Assembly (NCBI GenBank): GCA_046724665.1
Contig: JBKOWZ010000219.1
Span: forward strand, 1-11,034
Direction of reading: 5' to 3'
Source: Actinocrinis sp046724665
GTDB lineage: Bacteria; Actinomycetota; Actinomycetes; Streptomycetales; Catenulisporaceae
Length of the DNA: 11,034 bases
Part shown: positions 6,901 to 11,034 of the stretch, piece by piece
Layout: each line of letters starts with the position of its first letter
Numbering within the stretch: the stretch's first letter is position 1
Translations under genes and position numbers: made by a program
Notes under the pieces: model-generated
Seen by the model: the letters and a program-made list of their open reading frames with translations, nothing else
Told to the model about the DNA's origin: nothing
Database searches by the model: none

Positions 6901-7140
6901 GCCGACTTCACGACCGCGCTTGATTTCTACCAGGCGTCTCTCAGGTACGCGCGGCAGGCGGCGGCTCCGCGTGACCAGGCTCACGCACACCAGGCGCTGC
7001 ACCACGTCCTACTGGCGGTTGATGATCCGTCAGCCGCCCAGGAGCACGGGAACCAGGCGGCCGATCTGTACCGGCAACTCGACCATCGCGATGAAAGGTC
7101 CGCCGGCGGAAGTGAAACCGCGGCGTCAACCGTCGTGTAA
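3979..7140 (+). CDS. AfsR-like SARP transcriptional regulator with NB-ARC and TPR domains
   Basis: This 1053-aa cytoplasmic regulator should bind promoter DNA and activate transcription, typically of antibiotic or developmental genes, when its ATPase module is switched on. Residues about 1-95 are an OmpR-type winged helix (LAILLLEAGRVVS...YVSRLRRSLRE), and about 98-245 the bacterial transcriptional activation domain ending HQRIL. The NB-ARC switch follows: Walker A GMPGVGKS (306-313), Walker B LLVVLDD (388-394), VVLLTSRRRIS (about 412-422), GGLPLAV (467-473) and an MHD-like LHD before LLREYA (about 579-586). Residues about 680-1040 are TPR repeats. The length is close to AfsR (993 aa). I chose the ATG at 3979 because AGAGGGG precedes it and the winged helix begins at once; an upstream extension of 29 codons has no domain. 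Codon 33 (4075-4077) is TTA, the only one in the gene, suggesting bldA-dependent translation. Targets are unknown; it is AfsR-like, not necessarily AfsR. Confidence 0.93.
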   Translation: MYFCILGRVQIFQDGREYPAGTLKEQSLLAILLLEAGRVVSIQTLAERLWDDQIPDRARETIQVYVSRLRRSLREAGDRTGLISSGPAGGYRLDVAPEQVDARRFEQLVVSARAAAAVPNFERARALLRQAEALWGGDPLDGIRGLWAEATRQALRERLRAAVLARIELDLRLGEPGDGLISELTSLTGTGRIDQNAIGLLMRALNNAGRQDEALAAYRRARARLRGELGVNPRPELEDLHQRILRGDSTLVSPANGQSGGGPAPDTLDRDLPHLIGREEELRDLLAGVTEDLRGGRSIAIYALDGMPGVGKSALAVHAAYRLRGHCPDGALQINLRTHHPHHPSVDPRSALTQLLEAVSTPAGELGRAGSLDALAALWRRRNSGRRLLVVLDDVDSTEQISSLLPTAPGSVVLLTSRRRISGLVGARQHTVQPLTDDAARALLTQITGRGFSADHDQLERFTRRCGGLPLAVALAAAHLRARPAWGLDDVTERLTKAVAFAADDSLSPIWAAFDMSYRALTPAHRTLLRRLAAHPGDDIGLHAAAAMVAAPLDKTDLDLDVLVEHHLIVETARHRYRLHDLLREYALAQTRLELDTAASDDAVGRVLEFYLATAAHAESVLRPYRRALGEPASRDLREPPALDSPEAAQAWLDGESTNLVAVAAYAHERGWSRYASQLPYVLAQHLDRRGHRSQAVEMLSKALDVALQRDGGGCGDTVSAQLMTDLAAAHVRTGELEQALSAAGRAFDAWSVCGDERGQADALIELGRAHWHARRPDAAVAAFERASAAFGRIGDRRGQGVAGYHIGIVLCEIGENRAALARMHEVLMTARLLRDLVLQCDVLANLGEIYRLIEDYDKALHYFRQAQPLAAQHGNPHTIAVIASNIGAVYDHTGDSESALESFGTALRLFQAVGDWRNEIDVLVHLARTYRRLGDYEASLARVNRATLLAEQIQDPLRFAQIYLETGRLYQARADFTTALDFYQASLRYARQAAAPRDQAHAHQALHHVLLAVDDPSAAQEHGNQAADLYRQLDHRDERSAGGSETAASTVV

Positions 7141-7156
7141 GTGCTCTGTAAGCGGT

Positions 7157-7170
7157 GGGTGGAATCACCC
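7157..7170 (+). other. Small hairpin after the SARP gene
   Basis: GGGTG-GAAT-CACCC forms a 5-bp stem with a 4-base loop, starting 17 bases after the SARP stop. No T-run follows. It could be a weak terminator or attenuator, or chance; readthrough to the DUF397 gene seems possible. Confidence 0.3.
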
Positions 7171-7238
7171 GGGTAACGGCGCCGGAACGACTTATCGGGG
7201 ACCGGCGGCGCGAAGGGCGAGACCGATGGAGGAGAGCG

Positions 7239-7439
7239 ATGAGCCCGCAGGAACGGGGTTGGTTCAAGAGCAGCTTCAGTGATGACGGTGGAGAGTGCGT
7301 ACAGGTGCGGTTCACCGAGGGACAGGCGCAGGTCCGCGACAGCAAGCACCTCACCGGCCCGGTGCTGGTGTTCAACCGGGGTGAGTGGGAGGCGTTCCTG
7401 CTCGGGGCGTTCAACGGCGAGTTCGAGATGCCGCTGTAA
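7239..7439 (+). CDS. DUF397 domain protein
   Basis: This 66-aa protein is a complete DUF397 domain, recognised by the conserved order W-x-K-S-S-F-S (GWFKSSFS, from residue 7), ECVQVRF (19-25), VRDSKHLTGPVLVF (32-45) and EWEAFL (49-54). DUF397 proteins are specific to actinomycetes and usually sit beside an XRE/HTH regulator, with which they are thought to form developmental regulator pairs. No such HTH gene is present here; the neighbours are two STAND proteins, the SARP gene 98 bp upstream and an NB-ARC/TPR gene 189 bp downstream. The ATG at 7239 has a strong GGAGGA site with a 5-nt spacer; an upstream in-frame GTG at 7155 would add 28 basic residues outside the domain. The biochemical role is unknown. 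Confidence 0.9.
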   Translation: MSPQERGWFKSSFSDDGGECVQVRFTEGQAQVRDSKHLTGPVLVFNRGEWEAFLLGAFNGEFEMPL

Positions 7440-7468
7440 GCCGCGCCGCCGGGTGTGGCAAGGCACTC

Positions 7469-7506
7469 GGGTGGCGCCGCGCCGATTCGCCGACGCGGCG
7501 CCACCC
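7469..7506 (+). terminator. GC-rich hairpin terminator after the DUF397 gene
   Basis: GGGTGGCGCCGCG (7469-7481) pairs perfectly with CGCGGCGCCACCC (7494-7506) across a 12-base loop, a 13-bp stem. Flanking CACT and AGTG can lengthen it across a small internal loop. There is no T-run, as is common in actinomycetes. It should separate the SARP/DUF397 transcripts from the second STAND gene. Confidence 0.8.
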
Positions 7507-7530
7507 CAAGTGTCCACTGCTGTTCTTGCA

Positions 7531-7548
7531 GGTCACTCAGGTATGACC
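7531..7548. promoter_or_regulatory. Dyad GGTCA-N8-TGACC upstream of the second STAND gene
   Basis: An 18-bp inverted repeat lies 81 bp before the STAND start. CAGGT also repeats directly at 9-bp spacing across it (7529 and 7538). A possible -10 box, TAGAGT (7576-7581), follows, without a good -35 box. It may be an operator; the binding protein is unknown. Confidence 0.3.
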
Positions 7549-7628
7549 GGGGTGGGCATTCCCTGGGTGTCGCATTAGAGTACTGAGAAAGGGGAAGTGC
7601 GTCTAAGGCGCCGAGGGGATTTCGCACC

Positions 7629-10013
7629 ATGCGACAGTCAGCCGATGATCCGCCCCGACCCGAAGGGGTGTCCTCGACGCTGTCGGGAGCGGCGCACGAG
7701 GTGGTCCAGGCCCGCGACATCGCCGGCGGGGTGCATTTCCACACCGACTGGCGGCCGCGGGACGGGCTGGTCGTGCCGCATCAGCTTCCTGGCGACGCAC
7801 GCGGATTCATCGGCCGGCAGGGGGAGCTCGGCAAGCTCGAAGCCTTACTTTCCGGCGACGGCGGGCCGGCGGCGCTCGTCGTCGTGGCGGGGACGGCCGG
7901 GGTGGGCAAGACGTCGCTGGCCGTCCACTTCGCGCACCGGGTGCGCTCCCGGTTCCCGGACGGCCAGCTGTTCGTGAACCTGCGCGGCTACGACCCCGGC
8001 ACGCCGCTCGCGCCGGCCGGCGCGCTTGAGCGGTTTCTCAGGGCGCTGGGTGTGGCGCCGGCCGCGATTCCCGCGGGTCTGGAGGAACGCGCGGCGCTGT
8101 ACCGGACCCTGCTCGCCGAGCGCCGCGTGCTCGTCGTGCTCGACAACGCGGCGACGGCCGGCCAGGTGCGTCCGCTGCTGCCCGGCGAGGAGGGGTCGCT
8201 GGCGGTGGTCACCTGCCGGGGCAGGCTGTCCGGGCTCTCGGCACGCGACGGCGCTCGGCGGATCACGGTGGGCCTGCTCAGCGAGACGGAGTCGGTCGCC
8301 CTGGTGAACGCGGTGACCGACGGCTATCGGGCCGGGGACGACCCGGATCAGGTCGCGCAGTTGGCGCGGCTGTGCGCCCGGCTGCCGCTGGCGCTGCGTA
8401 TCGCCGCCGAGCGCGCCGCGGCGCGTCCGCTGATGCCGCTTCGAGAACTGATCGAGGACCTGCGCGGCGAATCCTCGTTGTGGGACGCCCTTTCCATCGA
8501 AGACGACGCCGACGCGGACGCCGTACGCACGGTGTTCGCCTGGTCGTACCGAGCACTGCCGCCGGCCGCGGCGCGTGCGTTCCGGCTGCTCGGACTGCAT
8601 CCGGGCGCTGATTTCAGCCTCGGGGCAGCCGCGGCGCTGCTCGACGAGGCGCCCGAGCGCGTGCGAACGCTGCTCGACGTGCTCACCGGCGCGCACCTGC
8701 TTGAGCAGACCGGCAGCGCACGCCATCAGTTCCATGATCTGCTGCGCGCCTACGCCGCGAATCTCGCGGCTGGTGAAGAGGAGGAGCCGGCTCAACGCGC
8801 GGCCCTGCTACGCGTGGCGCACTGGTACCTGTACGCGGCGGACAGTGCGATGCGCGCCACGCAGAGTCTGCGCCCGAGCGTGGTGACCAACGTCCCTGAT
8901 TCGTATCGGGCGCCCTTCGCTCCGGATGATCGGAAGGCTGCGAACGAGTGGTACGTGGCCGAGCGCGCGAACCTGCTCGCGCTCGCCCACAAGGCTGCTC
9001 AGTCGCGGTTCGACGAGATCGGCTGGCAGCTGGCGGCGTCCTTGCAGACGCTGCAAGGTGCGCACGGTGACACGGACGATCGCCTGGCCATGGGGCTGCT
9101 CGGCTTGCAGGCGGCGCGCCGGGCAGGCGACCGGCGAGCTGAGGCCAGGATGCTGCAAGCACTCGGATTCGCTCAGAAGGCGGCGGGCCGGACGAGTCAG
9201 GCGCTTGAGTACCATCGCGCCGCGCTGGAGCTCTTCGACGCTCAGGAGGATCGCGTCGGCGTCACCGAGGCGCTCAACAGCATAGGTCTCATTCACCTGC
9301 GCCACCGGGAACTCGAGCAGGCCGCCGACTGCTTCGAGCGGACGATTCACCGGACCGAGGCGCAGGCTCACCGCGCCTGGCACGCGGTCGCGCTGGACAA
9401 CCTCGCGCGCACGCGGCTTGAGCAGGGACTGCTTCCGTCGGCGATCGAACTGGCCGAGAAGGCGACGCAGGCGCACCGTGAGATCGGCACCGAGGGCGCA
9501 CCGCGCCTCGAAACGTTCATCACCCTGATCCGGGCTTATCGGGAGAGCGGGCTGCTCGATCGGGCGCAGGAGTGCGTGCGCGACGCCGAGCAGATCCTGG
9601 AAGGTGGCACGCGGTACGCAGCCCTCGAATTCAACATCGCTCTGGAACGAGCGGCCATCGCGTCGCAGCTTGGCGACGCTGACGAAGCCCTGGAAATCTA
9701 CCTGCGGTGCCTGCGACTTCAGAATCAGCCTCATGATGCTGCCCGGGAGGCTGCGGCGTACTCCAGCATCGGCGAGACGCTCCGCAAGCAAGGCCGCGCG
9801 GACGAGGCGATCGACTTCCATCGCAGGGCCGTCGCCGGGTGGCGCACGCTTCCGAACGCCTACCGGCTCGCCCTGGAGCTTGTACTGCTGGCCGAATCCC
9901 TTGCCGCTGTAGGCCGAGAGGATGAGGCGCGCACCTTCCGGAGCGAAGCAAGGCAATTGCTGCTCCCCTTCACGGATCCGCGTGCCGCGGCGTTGCTTAC
10001 TCGATTGGCTTAG
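7629..10013 (+). CDS. STAND NTPase with NB-ARC and TPR domains
   Basis: This 794-aa protein is a signal-transduction ATPase related to the SARP upstream but lacking any DNA-binding domain. A short N-terminal tail with VVQARDIAGGVHFH (25-38), seen on many actinobacterial STAND proteins, leads into NB-ARC. Visible motifs are Walker A GTAGVGKT (88-95), Walker B VLVVLDNA (167-174; Asp-Asn rather than Asp-Asp), VVTCRGRLSGL (193-203), RLPLAL (251-256) and FHDLLRAYA (368-376) closing the winged-helix region. Residues about 470-790 are helical TPR repeats, presumably sensing a ligand or partner. The ATG at 7629 has GAGGGGA about 9 nt upstream. Codon 73 (7845-7847) is TTA, the only one in the gene. 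The preceding terminator and its own upstream dyad suggest separate transcription. Possible roles are a developmental or metabolic sensor, a partner of the DUF397 protein, or a defence-type STAND; the sequence does not decide. The gene ends 6 bp from the convergent ABC gene. Confidence 0.88.
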   Translation: MRQSADDPPRPEGVSSTLSGAAHEVVQARDIAGGVHFHTDWRPRDGLVVPHQLPGDARGFIGRQGELGKLEALLSGDGGPAALVVVAGTAGVGKTSLAVHFAHRVRSRFPDGQLFVNLRGYDPGTPLAPAGALERFLRALGVAPAAIPAGLEERAALYRTLLAERRVLVVLDNAATAGQVRPLLPGEEGSLAVVTCRGRLSGLSARDGARRITVGLLSETESVALVNAVTDGYRAGDDPDQVAQLARLCARLPLALRIAAERAAARPLMPLRELIEDLRGESSLWDALSIEDDADADAVRTVFAWSYRALPPAAARAFRLLGLHPGADFSLGAAAALLDEAPERVRTLLDVLTGAHLLEQTGSARHQFHDLLRAYAANLAAGEEEEPAQRAALLRVAHWYLYAADSAMRATQSLRPSVVTNVPDSYRAPFAPDDRKAANEWYVAERANLLALAHKAAQSRFDEIGWQLAASLQTLQGAHGDTDDRLAMGLLGLQAARRAGDRRAEARMLQALGFAQKAAGRTSQALEYHRAALELFDAQEDRVGVTEALNSIGLIHLRHRELEQAADCFERTIHRTEAQAHRAWHAVALDNLARTRLEQGLLPSAIELAEKATQAHREIGTEGAPRLETFITLIRAYRESGLLDRAQECVRDAEQILEGGTRYAALEFNIALERAAIASQLGDADEALEIYLRCLRLQNQPHDAAREAAAYSSIGETLRKQGRADEAIDFHRRAVAGWRTLPNAYRLALELVLLAESLAAVGREDEARTFRSEARQLLLPFTDPRAAALLTRLA

Positions 10014-10019
10014 AGGGCC

Positions 10020-10844
10020 CTAGCGGCGGCGGCGCGGGATCGGGATGACCAGCGGCGTGCCGGTCTCCGGGTCGTCGATCACCCGGCACGGCAGGCCGAA
10101 GGCCTGCTCGACGAGTTCGGGGCTGACGACGCGCTCCGGCGGGCCCTCGGCCAGGATCGCGCCGTTGCGCATGAGGATCAGGCGGGTGGCGTAGCGCGCG
10201 GCCAGGTTGAGGTCGTGCAGCACGGCGACGACCGTGCGGCCCTCCTCGTGCAGGCGCGAACACAGGTCGAGGATCTCGATCTGGTGCGCGATGTCGAGAT
10301 ACGTCGTCGGCTCGTCGAGCAGCAGCAGCGGCGTCTCCTGCGCGAGGACCACGGCGATCCACACCCGCTGGCGCTGGCCGCCGGACAGCTCGTCCACCAG
10401 GCGGTCGGCCAGGTCGGCGATTCCGGTCGCGGCCAGGGACCGCGCGACGACCGCCTCGTCGCGGCCGTTCGCCTCGCCACCGCGGCGCAGCACGCCCTGG
10501 TGCGGATAGCGGCCTCGGCCGACGAGCTCTGACACGGTGATCCCGTCGGGCGCGATCGGGCTCTGCGGCAGCAGGCCGAGGGTGCGCGCCACCTGCTTCG
10601 CCGGCAGGGTGCTGATCTGCCGGCCGTCGAGCAGCACCGTGCCCGCCTGCGGCCGCAGCACTCGGGCGAGCGCGCGCAGCAGCGTTGACTTGCCGCAGGC
10701 GTTGGGGCCGACGATCACCGTGAACGACCGGTCCGGGATCGCGACGGTCAGGTCGCGGGCGATGGTGCGCCGGTCGTAGGCGAGGGTCAGGGCATTGCCG
10801 GTCAGGCGTGGAGCCGAGCCCGTGTCAGCGGTGTGCGGGGTCAC
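10020..10844 (-). CDS. Iron-siderophore/cobalamin-type ABC importer ATP-binding protein
   Basis: This 274-aa ATPase powers uptake of an iron chelate or a similar large ligand through a FecCD-type permease at the inner face of the membrane. All ABC motifs are present: A-loop Tyr23, Walker A GPNACGKST (46-54), Q-loop Gln94 (LLPQSP), signature LSGGQRQR (153-160), Walker B LLLLDEPT (173-180) and H-loop His210. The forms GPNACGKSTLLRALA, GRGRYPHQG and TTYLDIAHQIEIL are characteristic of the FecE/FepC/FhuC group. The GTG start at 10844 overlaps the permease stop as GTGA, implying coupled translation. The arginine-rich end (IPRRRR) is unusual but harmless. It is probably iron-regulated; no operator lies within the window. 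Iron siderophore is the likeliest substrate, with heme or cobalamin as alternatives. Confidence 0.93.
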   Translation of the reverse strand: MTPHTADTGSAPRLTGNALTLAYDRRTIARDLTVAIPDRSFTVIVGPNACGKSTLLRALARVLRPQAGTVLLDGRQISTLPAKQVARTLGLLPQSPIAPDGITVSELVGRGRYPHQGVLRRGGEANGRDEAVVARSLAATGIADLADRLVDELSGGQRQRVWIAVVLAQETPLLLLDEPTTYLDIAHQIEILDLCSRLHEEGRTVVAVLHDLNLAARYATRLILMRNGAILAEGPPERVVSPELVEQAFGLPCRVIDDPETGTPLVIPIPRRRR

Positions 10845-11034
10845 AGTCGGCCTGCCTTGCGTTCGGTTGCCAACAGGTACACGAGATATCCGCCGCCGAG
10901 CAGGCCGGTGACGGCGCCCACCGGCAGCTGCCGCCCCGGGATCACCCGCTGGCCCAGCAGGTCGGCCAGCACGAGCAGCGCGGAGCCGGTCAGGGCGCAG
11001 GCCGGCAGGTTCGGGCCGGCGGCGCGGGTCAGCC
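10841..11034 (-). CDS. FecCD-type permease, C-terminal fragment (5' end outside the window)
   Basis: Only the last 63 residues are present; the gene continues past the right edge. The visible segment, with the phrases TGSALLVLADLLGQRV, LPVGAVTGLLGGG and YLVYLLATER, matches the closing helices of FecCD/BtuC-family permeases, where PVGxVTxLxGxPxFxxLL is conserved. Two transmembrane helices can be recognised. It ends ERKAGRL, and its TGA overlaps the GTG of the ATPase gene, so the two form one operon and one transporter. The usual PYFLWLL ending is replaced here by GYLVYLL, a minor variant. Confidence 0.9.
   Translation of the reverse strand, partial: LTRAAGPNLPACALTGSALLVLADLLGQRVIPGRQLPVGAVTGLLGGGYLVYLLATERKAGRL

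Noticed and set aside
8808..9956. 382-aa minus-strand open frame inside the second STAND gene
   Set aside because: Antisense shadow of the TPR region; no family resemblance.
10011..10022. Terminator between the convergent STAND and ABC genes
   Set aside because: Only 6 bp separate the two stop codons and no hairpin with a useful stem is visible at the junction.
1..11034. CRISPR array, tRNA or rRNA genes, insertion sequence ends, phage genes
   Set aside because: I saw no regularly spaced long repeats, cloverleaf, transposase or integrase coding, or terminal inverted repeats with target duplications.

Overview
The window is about 70% GC with strongly G/C-ended codons. It carries families typical of filamentous actinomycetes: a SARP-STAND regulator, a DUF397 protein, an actinobacterial cysteine-type leader peptide, and rare TTA codons confined to regulatory genes. 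It is most likely a Streptomyces-like or Catenulispora-like chromosome; the genus cannot be fixed from the sequence alone.

Left block, minus strand (45-3399): an assimilatory sulfur operon. In transcription order it has a 38-aa leader peptide (3283-3399), an untranslated stretch with two overlapping tiny uORFs, a 752-aa ferredoxin-type siroheme sulfite (or nitrite) reductase (917-3175), and a rhodanese-containing partner (45-920) that overlaps the reductase by ATGA. The likely logic is cysteine- or sulfur-responsive control through the leader, reduction of sulfite to sulfide, and handling of the product by a sulfurtransferase-type protein.

Middle (3400-3978): 579 bases between divergent transcription units. 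It holds three tandem 11-bp repeats (heptamer plus 4 bp) near 3463-3491, an unusually low-GC patch (about 53% over 3661-3780) with a possible 50-aa minus-strand ORF, and a second pair of heptamers at 11-bp spacing (3830-3847) ahead of the regulator gene.

Centre-right, plus strand (3979-10013): an AfsR-like SARP/NB-ARC/TPR regulator (1053 aa), a solo 66-aa DUF397 protein, a strong GC-rich hairpin terminator, and a second NB-ARC/TPR STAND protein (794 aa) without a DNA-binding domain. Each of the two STAND genes has exactly one TTA codon, near its 5' end, suggesting bldA-type developmental control of both. Together they look like a regulatory or sensory cluster; its targets are not visible here.

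Right edge, minus strand (10020-11034): the ATPase of an iron-siderophore/cobalamin-type ABC importer and the C-terminal end of its FecCD-type permease, joined by a GTGA overlap and continuing beyond the window. This operon converges tail-to-tail with the second STAND gene, leaving only 6 bp between them.
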